Shown piece after piece: positions 16,810-26,326 of a stretch of 64,000 nucleotides of DNA (positions are counted from its first letter, which is position 1; each line of letters begins with the position of its first letter). The notes below the pieces were generated by a model. It saw only the letters and a program-made list of their open reading frames with translations. It ran no database searches and was not told where the DNA came from. The DNA is from an uncultured Alphaproteobacteria bacterium (GTDB lineage Bacteria > Pseudomonadota > Alphaproteobacteria > CAAHEQ01 > UBA3637). A program made the translations under genes and the position numbers. Location: the NCBI GenBank assembly GCA_934216505.1, contig CAKQBW010000001.1, positions 87,326-151,325 on the forward strand, in the 5' to 3' direction.

Positions 16810-17880
16810 ATGCAAGAAAAATTATCCCAAATTAAAGAAAATGTTTTGCCTGTGCTTGAACAGGCGAAAACTTTGTCGGATTTAGAATCAATTCGCGTGA
16901 GTGTTGTTGGAAAAAATGGCTCTCTAACAGGGTTGATGAAAGAGTTGGGGGGGCTTTCTATTGAGGATAAAAAGACTTTTGGGGCGATGGTCAATCAATT
17001 CAAAAGCGAATTAATGAAGAAGATTGAAGAAAAAAAAGCCGTTTTAGAAGAGGCTGAATTAAACCAAAAGTTGCAATCTGAATCTGTGGATGTGAGTTTG
17101 CCTTGTCGTCCTGAACATATGGGACGCATTCACCCCATTGCTCAAACGATTGAAGAGGTTTTAACTATCTTTGCTCAAATGGGATTTGATTTGGCGGAAG
17201 GACCTGATATAGAAGACGATTGGCATAATTTTGAAGCTTTGAATTTACCTAAAGCGCATCCCGCTCGTCAAATGCAAGCGACTTTCTTTTTTGACAATAA
17301 AAATATGCTTCGGACTCAAACTTCTGGGGTACAAATTCGGACAATGGAAAATAAAAAGCCACCTATTAAAATTGTGTGTCCTGGACGGACTTATCGTCGT
17401 GATTATGACGCAACCCATACGCCGATGTTCCATCAAATAGAGGGCTTAGTTATTGATGAAAAAGCGAATTTGGCGAACCTTAAATCTGTTTTAGTAGAAT
17501 TCTTTAAACTCTTTTTTGAGACAGAGGATGTTAAGGTAAGATTCAGACCTTCTTACTTCCCCTTCACGGAACCTTCTTATGAAATGGATTTAGGGGGTGT
17601 GTTGGCTCGTAATGTTGGCAAAGAATGGCTGGAATTATTGGGGTGTGGCATTGTGGATCCACGTGTTTTGGAAAATTGTCATCTTGACCCGAAGAAATAC
17701 CAAGGATTTGCCTTTGGTATCGGTTTGGACCGTTTGGCCATGATGAAGTATGGAGTGAAAGATTTGCGTCCCATGTTTGAAGGGGATATGAAATGGATTA
17801 AACATTATGGGTTCTTACCTTTGGATATTCCCACAATCACAAGCGGACTTTCTTGTAATGGAGGTAAAAAATGCGATTAA
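16810..17880 (+). CDS. pheS: Phenylalanyl-tRNA synthetase alpha subunit
   Basis: 356 residues: an N-terminal coiled coil (about 1-90) and the class II catalytic core (GRTYRRDYDATHTPMFHQIEG, FGIGLDRLAMM). With PheT it forms the alpha2beta2 enzyme that charges tRNA-Phe. The ATG at 16810 is preferred because AAGGAGAAGG directly precedes it; upstream in-frame codons lie in the promoter. It overlaps pheT by 10 bases. Confidence 0.97.
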   Translation: MQEKLSQIKENVLPVLEQAKTLSDLESIRVSVVGKNGSLTGLMKELGGLSIEDKKTFGAMVNQFKSELMKKIEEKKAVLEEAELNQKLQSESVDVSLPCRPEHMGRIHPIAQTIEEVLTIFAQMGFDLAEGPDIEDDWHNFEALNLPKAHPARQMQATFFFDNKNMLRTQTSGVQIRTMENKKPPIKIVCPGRTYRRDYDATHTPMFHQIEGLVIDEKANLANLKSVLVEFFKLFFETEDVKVRFRPSYFPFTEPSYEMDLGGVLARNVGKEWLELLGCGIVDPRVLENCHLDPKKYQGFAFGIGLDRLAMMKYGVKDLRPMFEGDMKWIKHYGFLPLDIPTITSGLSCNGGKKCD

Positions 17881-20234
17881 GTTTAACGACTTTGAAAAGG
17901 TATTTAAAAACTGAGGCTAGTGTTTCTGAGATAGCGGAAAAATTAACTCAGATTGGGTTAGAGGTAGAAGAAATCCAAGATTTATCTGCCTCATTAAAAG
18001 GTTTTGTTGTAGGGGAAATTATTTCAGTGGAACAGCACCCAAATGCGGATAGATTACATGTTTTGTCTGTCTTTGACGGGCAACAAAATCTGCAAATTGT
18101 GTGTGGGGCCCCTAATGTCAGGGCAGGGATGAAATCTATTTTGGCTTTGCCAGGATGTCTCATTCCTAAATTTAATGAAAAATTAGAGGTAGGGAAAATC
18201 CGTGGGGTGGCTTCCAATGGTATGTTGTGTGCAGAAGATGAACTCTTGCTTGGAGAAGACCATACAGGGATTATTGATTTAAAAACGGATTGTCGGGCGG
18301 GAACACCTGCGGCAGAAGCTTTAAACGCTGATGTTGTGTTTGAAATCAATATCACGCCGAATCGGTCAGATTGCTATGGGGCAAAAGGAGTGGCGCGTGA
18401 TTTATCGGCCACGGGTATTGGGGAATTTGTGGATAGTCCTGTTCCAACGATTCAAGGGACTTTTGATTCACCAATTTGTGTTAAAATTGAAACAGAAACC
18501 TGTCCTATTTATACGGGGCGGTATATTAAAAATGTTCAAAATGGCGAAAGTCCTGAATGGATGAAGAAGGCCCTTCTTTCTGTGGGACTTCGTCCTATTT
18601 CTGCTTTGGTGGATATTACAAATTATCTGAATATTGCTGAGTGTCGGCCGTTGCATGTATTTGATGCGGATAAATTGCATGGAAATATCATTGTTCGGTC
18701 TGCAAAAGAGGGCGAAAAAATTCAAGCATTGGACGATAAAGAATACACTTTGACCCCTGATATTTGCGTGATTGCGGACGAAAACAAAGCCCAATGTATG
18801 GCGGGCGTCATGGGGGGAATTGACACAGCGGTTTCAAAAGAAACGAAAAATGTCTTTTTGGAAAGTGCCTATTTCACCCCCCTTAGTGTTGCTAAAACAG
18901 GTATTTTAACGGGGGCTCAATCGGATTCAAGGACACGGTATGAACGAGGAATTGATCCCAAAAGTGCTGTTGATGACAATGCCCGTGCCACTCAGATGAT
19001 TTTGGATTTGTGTGGTGGGGAACCCAGTCGCCTTGTGGTTGCAGGAAAAGAACCAGATTGTACCCCCACGATTCATTTTGATTTTAACGAAGTGGAACGT
19101 TTAATCGGTATGAAAATTCCTCAATCAACGATGGAAAACATTTTAACGAAATTGGGCTTTAAAGTTCAAAGAAATGAAATTACTGTTCCTTCTTGGCGTT
19201 TTCATGATGTTTCTGTGCCCGCTGATTTAGTGGAAGAAATTGTGCGTATCTATGGCTTAGATGAGTTGCAGGATGCTAAGATGCGGGCCGATAATTTACC
19301 TATTGGCGTTTTGTTCCCCAGCCAAAAGCGGGAAATCGCTGTTCGTCGGGCGTTGGCTAATCGGGGATTGAATCAGGCAATTACTTGGTCCTTTATGGAT
19401 TCAAAATTGGCAAAGTACTTTGACTCTAAAGGAATAAAAATTTCCAATCCAATCAGTTCTGATTTGGACGAAATGCGTCCTTCTTTGGTGGGCAATTTGT
19501 TATCGGCCGTGAAACGCAATCAGGCCACAGGAACAAATGATGTCCAACTTTTTGAAGTGGGTCCTGAATTTTATTCAGATCAACCCGGGGGACAAAGATT
19601 AGTGGCTTGTGCCGTGCGTGCGGGAAATTTTTTACCAGCTTCATGGAACAATCCCGCCCGAGCGGTAGATGTTTTTGATGCCAAAAAAGATGCTTTAGTG
19701 GCTTTGATGGCGGCTGATGCCCCCGAAAATTTAACGGTCTATAAAAATGCGCCTGCGTGGTATCACCCAGGGCGGAGTGGCTCTTTACAGTTGGGAAAGA
19801 ATAAAGTGGCTGTTTTTGGGGAAATTCACCCTAAAGTTTTAAAAGTTTTTGATATTAAAACGCCTGTTGTGGCTTGTGAGGTGTATTTAGACGATTTGCC
19901 ACCAGTTAAGAAAAAAGACAATAAAATGCAAAAGCCCTTTAAAAAATCGGCTTATCAATCTGTGGAGCGAGACTTTGCCTTTGTGATGGATAAGTCTGTT
20001 GAGGCTCAAAAATTATTGTCCAGTATTCAAAATACGAATAAGGATTTAATTCAATCTGTTTCTGTATTTGATGTTTATGAAGGGGATAAACTTCCTGAAG
20101 GCAAAAAACAAATCGCTGTTAAGGTCGTAATTCAATCCATGGAAAAGACCCTGACAGATGCAGAAATTGAAACACTGTCGCAACAAATTTTGAATTATGT
20201 TGCAAAAAATACAGGGGCTGTTTTGCGGTCTTAA
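17871..20234 (+). CDS. pheT: Phenylalanyl-tRNA synthetase beta subunit
   Basis: 787 residues with the full domain set: an N-terminal tRNA-binding OB fold (about 40-150, HPNADRLHVLSV), B3/B4 editing domain (about 200-370), B5, the catalytic-like core, and a C-terminal ferredoxin-fold anticodon-binding domain (about 695-787). It forms the editing half of the synthetase and is translationally coupled to pheS. A strong terminator follows. Confidence 0.97.
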   Translation: MRLSLTTLKRYLKTEASVSEIAEKLTQIGLEVEEIQDLSASLKGFVVGEIISVEQHPNADRLHVLSVFDGQQNLQIVCGAPNVRAGMKSILALPGCLIPKFNEKLEVGKIRGVASNGMLCAEDELLLGEDHTGIIDLKTDCRAGTPAAEALNADVVFEINITPNRSDCYGAKGVARDLSATGIGEFVDSPVPTIQGTFDSPICVKIETETCPIYTGRYIKNVQNGESPEWMKKALLSVGLRPISALVDITNYLNIAECRPLHVFDADKLHGNIIVRSAKEGEKIQALDDKEYTLTPDICVIADENKAQCMAGVMGGIDTAVSKETKNVFLESAYFTPLSVAKTGILTGAQSDSRTRYERGIDPKSAVDDNARATQMILDLCGGEPSRLVVAGKEPDCTPTIHFDFNEVERLIGMKIPQSTMENILTKLGFKVQRNEITVPSWRFHDVSVPADLVEEIVRIYGLDELQDAKMRADNLPIGVLFPSQKREIAVRRALANRGLNQAITWSFMDSKLAKYFDSKGIKISNPISSDLDEMRPSLVGNLLSAVKRNQATGTNDVQLFEVGPEFYSDQPGGQRLVACAVRAGNFLPASWNNPARAVDVFDAKKDALVALMAADAPENLTVYKNAPAWYHPGRSGSLQLGKNKVAVFGEIHPKVLKVFDIKTPVVACEVYLDDLPPVKKKDNKMQKPFKKSAYQSVERDFAFVMDKSVEAQKLLSSIQNTNKDLIQSVSVFDVYEGDKLPEGKKQIAVKVVIQSMEKTLTDAEIETLSQQILNYVAKNTGAVLRS

Positions 20235-20250
20235 AAAAGCTTCATCTTGT

Positions 20251-20281
20251 AAAAAGCCCCTTTGAAAGGGGGCTTTTTTTA
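20251..20281. terminator. Bidirectional terminator between pheT and ppa
   Basis: AAAGCCCC and GGGGCTTT form an 8-bp stem with T-runs on both strands (TTTTTTT forward, TTTTT reverse). It serves convergent pheT and ppa. Confidence 0.85.
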
Positions 20282-20827
20282 TTTTGGGTATCCTGTTAAA
20301 TGGTCTTTATTTGTTTCATAAGATTGATGTGCAATTTCTATTAGTTTTAAGGCTTCATCGGGACCTAAAAATTTATCAATTTTGACTTTCTTTTTTTCCA
20401 AAATCTTATAATCTTCAAAAAACCTCCTTAACATCTTTAACAGATGAGGGGGAAGTTGGTTAATATGTCCATAGCATTGATAAGCGGGATCATCTTCATG
20501 AACGGCAATGATTTTATCGTCAGGTTCACCGCTGTCAATCATCTTCATCACCCCGATGGGACGCGCCCGCATAATTGTCAGCGGCGCAACAGGAAATTGT
20601 CCCAAGACAAGAATATCCAATGGGTCATTATCTTCGCAATAGGTCTTTGGAATAAAACCATAGTTGGCAGGATAATGAACAGCACTGTATAAAACCCTAT
20701 CTACTTTGACGAGGCCACTGTGTTTGTCCAATTCATATTTAAGTTGAGAGCCCTTGGGGACTTCAATAATTGCAGGAATAATCTTCGGAAATTGGGGATA
20801 TAATGAAACTTGATGCCATGGGTGCAT
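20279..20827 (-). CDS. ppa: Inorganic pyrophosphatase, family I
   Basis: 182 residues with the metal-binding signature EDNDPLDILVLG and the upstream NYGFIPKTY. It hydrolyses pyrophosphate released by biosynthetic reactions. AAAGGAG lies just before the ATG. A family I soluble enzyme of usual length, transcribed convergently to pheT. Confidence 0.95.
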   Translation of the reverse strand: MHPWHQVSLYPQFPKIIPAIIEVPKGSQLKYELDKHSGLVKVDRVLYSAVHYPANYGFIPKTYCEDNDPLDILVLGQFPVAPLTIMRARPIGVMKMIDSGEPDDKIIAVHEDDPAYQCYGHINQLPPHLLKMLRRFFEDYKILEKKKVKIDKFLGPDEALKLIEIAHQSYETNKDHLTGYPK

Positions 20828-20887
20828 TGAAATTCTCCTTTTAAAATGAAAAGATTTTATCTCTTGTTGATGAAGTTGTCAAGGGGT

Positions 20888-22522
20888 TTATTCTTCTTCC
20901 TCTTCTAAATCGGCTTCAATCATAGGGGCAACAGGGGTTATTTTATCAATTTTTGCCCCTGGAAATTGCTTTAAAATACTATTGACATCAGGACGTTCCT
21001 TTAAATGGTCCATTGCCAATTTTTCTTTTTGAACTTTTTTTTCTTTTTCTGTGGGATTCCCGCCAACTTTTTGGACATCAAGAATCCATTTTTCCCCTGT
21101 GAGTTTTTCCAAAAAGCGCAGTAAATCAACCGCTAAAGTCTTTGGGGCGCTTGGGGCAAAAGAACAAGAAATCTTTTTATTTTCCAATGAAATCAGGTGA
21201 ATGGCACTTTCAATATAGTGTCCCAATAGTTGTTCCGCATGCGTACGGGCCAAATCTGCCAATTCTGCCATAGAATGAAAAGCGGGAGGAGGGACAGGTT
21301 CAGCGGGTGGTTGTTGTTTTGAAATAACCTCTTTTGTCTGGATAGAAACAGAAGCGAAAGAGGAGGGGACTTCTTTTACTTGAGCCAACATTTTTTCAGG
21401 GGAATCCAAAATTTGAGAGGCATACATCAAACGGATTAAAACCATTTGTAAAGAATGGAGAGGGTTGGAGGCCCTTTTTATTTCCTCAGAGGCTTTTGTG
21501 AGTAATTGCCAAAACAAAGTGAGCGTTCCCATTGAAAATTTTTCGGCCATTTCTGCCATTTTGACTTTTTCATGGGGCAAAAGCAAGGTATTGTTATTGA
21601 TATTCTTTAACGCTTTTGCACAGGTTAAATCATAGGTGAGCGTCATTAAATCTTGCAAAATCTGCAGGGGTTCAGCTCCTAAAGCGTATTGTTCTTCAAG
21701 ATTGTTAAAAACAGATTGTATATTGCCTAATAGCATATCTTCGTAAAGAGAAAACAGGGTTTCTCTATCCGCCAATCCTAACATCTTTTGTACATTTTTT
21801 AGGGTAATTTCATCTTGAAAATGCACCAAAGTTTGGTCTAATAAGGAAAGAGAATCCCGAACAGAGCCTTCCGCCGCATGGGAAAGAAGCAATGCAACAT
21901 CTAACGGTAAAACCGCCTTTTCTAACTTGGCTATTTTTTGCAAGTACTCCGCTAAAGGTTTTTCCGAGATGCGCTTTAAATCAAAACGCTGACAGCGGGA
22001 AACGATCGTAATGGGTACTTTGCGAATTTCTGTGGTGGCGAAAATAAACTTGACCCGTTCAGGGGGTTCTTCCAAAGTTTTTAAAAGAGCATTAAAAGCC
22101 GCTTTTGATAGCATATGAACTTCGTCAATAATATAGATTTTAAAACGGGCAGAAACGGGATTATACTTGGCCCCCTCTATAATTTCACGAATGTTATCTA
22201 CGCCTGTGTTGCTGGCAGCATCAATTTCAATGACATCAATATCTGAATCATTGGTAATGTCTATACAGTGGCGACACTTCCCACAGGGATTAGGCGTCAT
22301 TCCCCCTTGACCATCTTCCCCGATACAGTTTAATCCTTTAGCAATAATACGGGCGGAAGTGGTTTTCCCAATTCCCCGTATTCCTGTCAATAAATAGGCT
22401 TGAGCCAACTTATTTTGCTGAATAGCATTTGTAATCGTTTGAACAAGAGCCTCTTGCCCCAACAGGTCGGCAAAAATTTGAGGTCTATATTTTCGGGCAA
22501 GGACAACATTATTTTGGGGCAT
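20888..22522 (-). CDS. dnaX: DNA polymerase III subunits gamma and tau
   Basis: 544 residues. N-terminal AAA+ clamp-loader ATPase: Walker A GIRGIGKTTS, zinc-binding CGKCRHC, Walker B IIDEVHM and the SRC sensor (IVSRCQRF). The C-terminal third is the tau-like region that contacts the polymerase. It loads sliding clamps at the replication fork. The SRP RNA gene lies directly upstream on the same strand, a common neighbour of dnaX. The delta-prime partner holB is at 56-57 kb. Confidence 0.95.
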   Translation of the reverse strand: MPQNNVVLARKYRPQIFADLLGQEALVQTITNAIQQNKLAQAYLLTGIRGIGKTTSARIIAKGLNCIGEDGQGGMTPNPCGKCRHCIDITNDSDIDVIEIDAASNTGVDNIREIIEGAKYNPVSARFKIYIIDEVHMLSKAAFNALLKTLEEPPERVKFIFATTEIRKVPITIVSRCQRFDLKRISEKPLAEYLQKIAKLEKAVLPLDVALLLSHAAEGSVRDSLSLLDQTLVHFQDEITLKNVQKMLGLADRETLFSLYEDMLLGNIQSVFNNLEEQYALGAEPLQILQDLMTLTYDLTCAKALKNINNNTLLLPHEKVKMAEMAEKFSMGTLTLFWQLLTKASEEIKRASNPLHSLQMVLIRLMYASQILDSPEKMLAQVKEVPSSFASVSIQTKEVISKQQPPAEPVPPPAFHSMAELADLARTHAEQLLGHYIESAIHLISLENKKISCSFAPSAPKTLAVDLLRFLEKLTGEKWILDVQKVGGNPTEKEKKVQKEKLAMDHLKERPDVNSILKQFPGAKIDKITPVAPMIEADLEEEEE

Positions 22523-22543
22523 TTGTATTCCTTTGAGTTTTTA

Positions 22544-22636
22544 GGTGGAAGGACACGACCTGCCTAAAGGATAAAATGGGCTGCTTTCTTCCGAACCTGA
22601 CCCGCTGTTTTAACCCAGCACCCATATCCTTCCAAA
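22544..22636 (-). ncRNA. ffs: Signal recognition particle RNA, small bacterial (4.5S) type
   Basis: On the minus strand the conserved Ffh-binding apex reads GGTCAGGTTCGGAAGAAAGC, followed by AGCC. The ends pair (GGAAGGA at 22633-22627 with TCCTTCC at 22553-22547), giving the hairpin of about 90 nt. It sits in the gap upstream of dnaX, a classic location. Exact ends are uncertain by a few bases. Confidence 0.93.
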
Positions 22637-22674
22637 AATATCATATAGAAAAATTGTCTAAAAGTCAAGCAAAA

Positions 22675-23112
22675 CTATTTAGTGAAAAATATTTTTTGAC
22701 CAACTTTTATCTTGTTTTTTTGAATTTCTTGGGCGTTTATTTCCAATACTTTTGAAACGGGAAAAACACTGGAAATGATTGTCTTGTCCAAGGGCAGAGC
22801 CTTTTCGTGAAGATGAACAATCCGATTTTCATCGTCAATAAAAAGCATATCCAAGGGAATATATGTATCTTTCATCCACATATTGACCACTTGTTTTTGG
22901 GGAAACAAAAAAATCATTCCTTGGTGAAGAGGAAGGTTTTTTCGCCCCATCAGACCTTTTTCCCTTTGAGATTGTGTCTGAGCGACTTCTATTTGATAGG
23001 AAATAGGTCCTGTCTCAGATTGAATTTCTATTTTTTTAAGAGACGTTGCTTGACAAGCAAGTCCCCATAATAATCCCCCTAAAAGCAACAGATAGTTTTT
23101 CATTTTAATCAT
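22675..23112 (-). CDS. DUF192 secreted protein
   Basis: About 145 residues with a signal peptide (LLLLGGLLWGLACQA) and the DUF192 core: REKGLMGRKNLP, GMIFLFP, NMWMKDTYIPLDMLFID. DUF192 proteins are small periplasmic or extracytoplasmic beta-barrels without an agreed function. The start is either the ATG at 23112 (overlapping the upstream gene by 8 bases) or the ATG at 23103. It is likely in one operon with the Bax-like gene. Confidence 0.85.
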   Translation of the reverse strand: MIKMKNYLLLLGGLLWGLACQATSLKKIEIQSETGPISYQIEVAQTQSQREKGLMGRKNLPLHQGMIFLFPQKQVVNMWMKDTYIPLDMLFIDDENRIVHLHEKALPLDKTIISSVFPVSKVLEINAQEIQKNKIKVGQKIFFTK

Positions 23113-23929
23113 CAAACATTAAATTATCATAGCGGAATAGAAATGAATTTTTCTTTAAAAGTTTTTGTAATTTATCTGTATAAAAAACATCATCAGGCAG
23201 ATAAACGCCCAAGGTTTGAGCGATTTTAACCGCATATTGCGGATAGTCTTTATTGGCCCGTCCCATTCTTAAATAACGCCAGTCATCATAGTTAGGGGTA
23301 GCGTTCATTTCATTTACATAAGCGGTTGTTGCTGTATATAAATCGGGGTAATTTATAAAGTCATAATGTTTGCTGTCTTTCCACCCTTTTTGGGCATAAG
23401 GAGAATCCAAATTTTCTTTGCCCCAATCCGTTCGTTGAGCGGCCTGAGCAACGGCCACAGACAGAGGAATTTCATCAATTTTATAAATCAGGTCATTTAT
23501 TTTCGTTGGAATCGTTTTTAATACCGTTGCATCATATTTTTTAACCAAATAATCAAAGTATTTTGCTTCTTCAGAGGTCCAAGTTTTACCTTGTTCAAAC
23601 TTTTGTTTTAAGGTGTTAAACAATACTTTTTCAGACAAAATTTGTTCATTTTCCCGTAAAACCAAGGCCGCAATGACTTTAGAAAAAAGTTCCTTGTTTC
23701 CTTTTTCTTTGAAATCATCGGGAAGTTTTTTCACAAAAATGCGCGGTAAAGTCTTTTTATCAGAGGAAAATAAGTTTTCTAGTTCTTGCGTTGTTTTGGG
23801 GGTTATCTCTTTTCCTTTAACGGGGGCCGTCAAAATAGGAAATAATTTTTCAAAATGGCTTTGATTTTCCTGTGAAAAAACAGGATTTACCAACATCAAC
23901 CCCATCATTACTAAAAACAGATATTTCAT
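23105..23929 (-). CDS. Bax-like glucosaminidase-fold secreted protein, probably inactive
   Basis: 274 residues with a signal peptide (cleavage near VFS-QEN). The C-terminal half follows the Bax/FlgJ glucosaminidase pattern: KIDEIPLSVAVAQAA, then a central aromatic stretch and TAYVNEMNATPNYDDWRYLR. In active members the motif reads AAxESxWG with a catalytic Glu; here it is AAQRTDWG, so Arg replaces the Glu. The insert between these motifs is also short. It may bind cell wall without cutting it. This reading is inferred from motif comparison by eye. Confidence 0.7.
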   Translation of the reverse strand: MKYLFLVMMGLMLVNPVFSQENQSHFEKLFPILTAPVKGKEITPKTTQELENLFSSDKKTLPRIFVKKLPDDFKEKGNKELFSKVIAALVLRENEQILSEKVLFNTLKQKFEQGKTWTSEEAKYFDYLVKKYDATVLKTIPTKINDLIYKIDEIPLSVAVAQAAQRTDWGKENLDSPYAQKGWKDSKHYDFINYPDLYTATTAYVNEMNATPNYDDWRYLRMGRANKDYPQYAVKIAQTLGVYLPDDVFYTDKLQKLLKKNSFLFRYDNLMFDD

Positions 23930-23937
23930 TTTTCCCC

Positions 23938-25506
23938 CTATCTTTTAATTATACTCTTGAGTTGAGCCAAAGGAATCCCTTTGGTCAGAACTAACATTAT
24001 TAAATACACTGTTCCAGAAATAAAAACAATCCCCCCTAAAGTCATAATTTGGGTAAATTGAGTAATTTCTGCAAAAAAATGTCTTTGTGTCAATAGTAAT
24101 AGGTGAATACAAATTCCCATTGTTAGAACGGAAAACAAAAGTCGTGGGAACCTGAACCGAAAGAGTTTATCAAAAGAAAATTCGGGGTGGCGGATTAAAC
24201 GAAAAAGGTATTGACAGGCATTGATCCAGACGCTACAGGTGGTAGCCAAGGCAATTCCCGCATATCCCCAAAAAGTCATGAATGTCAGAGCAAGAGAGGA
24301 ATTTAAAATAACGCCGATGATGGCTATTTTAACAGGGGTTGTGGTGTCGCCTCGTGCATAAAAGAACGGAGAAAGTGTTTTTGTTGCCATGTAAGCGGGT
24401 AATCCCAAGGAAAAAATAGCCAAAGCACGAGCTGTATGTCGGGTATCATCTGAAGTAAAAACGCCATATTGAAATAAGGAATAAATGATGGGAACAGAAA
24501 GCATAAACAATCCCACACAGGCAGGCAAGGACATCGCCAAAGAAATTTCTAATCCTCTGTTTAAATGATCATTTGCTTGCTTTAATTTCCCTAATTTGAC
24601 GTGTTTTGACAAAACAGGGAGCAGGGCAGTCCCCACCGCCACACCAATAATTCCAATAGGCAGTTGAAAAACATGGTGAGCATAATTCAACCATGAAATC
24701 GCCCCCGCCCCAACAAAAGAAACAAACAGGGTATCTAAAAATAAATTGATTTGATAAACCCCTGATCCTAAAACGCCTGGAGCCATCTTTTTTAAGAGCG
24801 TCAAAACATCTTTTGAAAGATGTCCCAAGACCTTAAAAGGAGAGAGAAGGGGAAATAAAAATCCTGATTTTTGAATATGCCAAAGTAAAAATAAAAACTC
24901 AAAAATACCTGCAATTGTGACCCCAATGGCCAGCGCATAAGCGGGGGCATCATTCCCACCGATAAACGGAGTAAGGCACAAAAGGGAAAAAATCATTGTT
25001 AAATTCAATAAAACCGGCGTAAAAGCGGCGGCCCAAAACTTGCCAATAGAATTTAAAATCCCAGAAAACAATGAAACCAAAGACACAAAAAACAAAAAGG
25101 GAAAAGAAATACGGCTTAAAGTGGTGGCCAATTCTAATTTTCCAGCAATTTTATCAAATCCTGGCGCTAACAGGAAAATAACCCCAGGCATAATAATTTC
25201 CATTAAAACCGTAAAAAGCAAAAGGACATAAAACAAAAAACTGAGCACAGATTGGGCAAATTCCAAAGCAGATTTTTTTCCATTTTTGTTGAGTTGTCCT
25301 GTAAAAAGAGGGACAAAAGCAACATTTAATGCCCCTTCGGCAAACAGGCTGCGAAATAAATTAGGAAATCGCCAAGCAACAAAAAAAGCATCGGCCATCA
25401 TACTGGCCCCCAAAAAACGCGCCATTAAAATATCACGAATAAAGCCGACAACACGACTGATTGCTGTATATCCACTTACCGTTGCAATAGATTTTAATAA
25501 TGACAT
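23938..25506 (-). CDS. murJ: Lipid II flippase MurJ
   Basis: 522 residues, about 14 membrane helices, MOP superfamily. The N terminus SGYTAISRVVGFIRDILMARFLGA is diagnostic (here in two parts, SGYTAISRVVG and FIRDILMARFLGA). It moves lipid II across the inner membrane for peptidoglycan synthesis. It ends 8 bases before the Bax-like gene and starts 9 bases after prmC. It joins several wall-related genes in the window. Confidence 0.94.
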   Translation of the reverse strand: MSLLKSIATVSGYTAISRVVGFIRDILMARFLGASMMADAFFVAWRFPNLFRSLFAEGALNVAFVPLFTGQLNKNGKKSALEFAQSVLSFLFYVLLLFTVLMEIIMPGVIFLLAPGFDKIAGKLELATTLSRISFPFLFFVSLVSLFSGILNSIGKFWAAAFTPVLLNLTMIFSLLCLTPFIGGNDAPAYALAIGVTIAGIFEFLFLLWHIQKSGFLFPLLSPFKVLGHLSKDVLTLLKKMAPGVLGSGVYQINLFLDTLFVSFVGAGAISWLNYAHHVFQLPIGIIGVAVGTALLPVLSKHVKLGKLKQANDHLNRGLEISLAMSLPACVGLFMLSVPIIYSLFQYGVFTSDDTRHTARALAIFSLGLPAYMATKTLSPFFYARGDTTTPVKIAIIGVILNSSLALTFMTFWGYAGIALATTCSVWINACQYLFRLIRHPEFSFDKLFRFRFPRLLFSVLTMGICIHLLLLTQRHFFAEITQFTQIMTLGGIVFISGTVYLIMLVLTKGIPLAQLKSIIKR

Positions 25507-25515
25507 AAAATTATC

Positions 25516-26301
25516 CTAAATTATTTTTTTACTTTTTTCAAGTTTTTTTGAAAAAACTAAAACTCTATCAATTCCCCCATAGTCCTGATAGGTCTTTTTT
25601 AAACGCCAATGTTCGCTTAAAAAAATCTGATGAACGGCCTTTTTTTGTCCTATACCAATTTCAACAAAGAGCAAAGGAAGATTTTTGATTTTAGCCAAAA
25701 CACGATAATAATCTAGGCCATCTTTACCCCCATCTAAAGCAATCTTCGGGTCAAAACAGCGGACATTTTTTTTGAGTTCTTTCAACTCTTTTGTGGGGAT
25801 ATAGGGGGGGTTGGAAACGGCAAAATCATATCCTTCCAATAACTTTAAAACACGCATATCTTTGCGATGTAAAAAAGCCCTGACTTTATTTAATTTAATG
25901 TTTTTTTGGGCTATTTTAATGGCTTTAGGGGAAATATCCAATCCTGTTCCTTTTGCATTCGGATATTCCATCAGCAAAGACACTAGCAAACAGCCACTTC
26001 CTGTGGCAATATCCAAAAACGAATAAGGTTTGTTTTTGTCTGGAACTAAATCCAAAACAGCCCGTATCAGCGTTTCAGAATCAGGGCGAGGGTCTAATAC
26101 ATCTTTTGAAACAACAAAATCGCCCCGCCAAAAGGATCGATGTCCTAAAATTTTTGATAAAGGTTCTTCCTTTTGTCGGCGTTCAACGATTTGCTGAATC
26201 TTTTTATCATCAGTAGTTTCTTGTAAAATCCAATCGGCCTCTAAAGAGGGGGTATCGGTTATCCCTTTTAATTGCTGAATAAGATTTGTTTTTGTAATCA
26301 T
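25516..26301 (-). CDS. prmC: Release factor glutamine methyltransferase
   Basis: 261 residues. The SAM-binding motif LDIATGSGCLLVSLL and the catalytic NPPY (AVSNPPYIPT) define PrmC/HemK. It N5-methylates the Gln of the GGQ motif in release factors. Its substrate gene prfA lies immediately upstream in the same operon. Confidence 0.94.
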   Translation of the reverse strand: MITKTNLIQQLKGITDTPSLEADWILQETTDDKKIQQIVERRQKEEPLSKILGHRSFWRGDFVVSKDVLDPRPDSETLIRAVLDLVPDKNKPYSFLDIATGSGCLLVSLLMEYPNAKGTGLDISPKAIKIAQKNIKLNKVRAFLHRKDMRVLKLLEGYDFAVSNPPYIPTKELKELKKNVRCFDPKIALDGGKDGLDYYRVLAKIKNLPLLFVEIGIGQKKAVHQIFLSEHWRLKKTYQDYGGIDRVLVFSKKLEKSKKII

Positions 26302-26326
26302 TTTAAACTTCTGCTAACTTTGCCAT

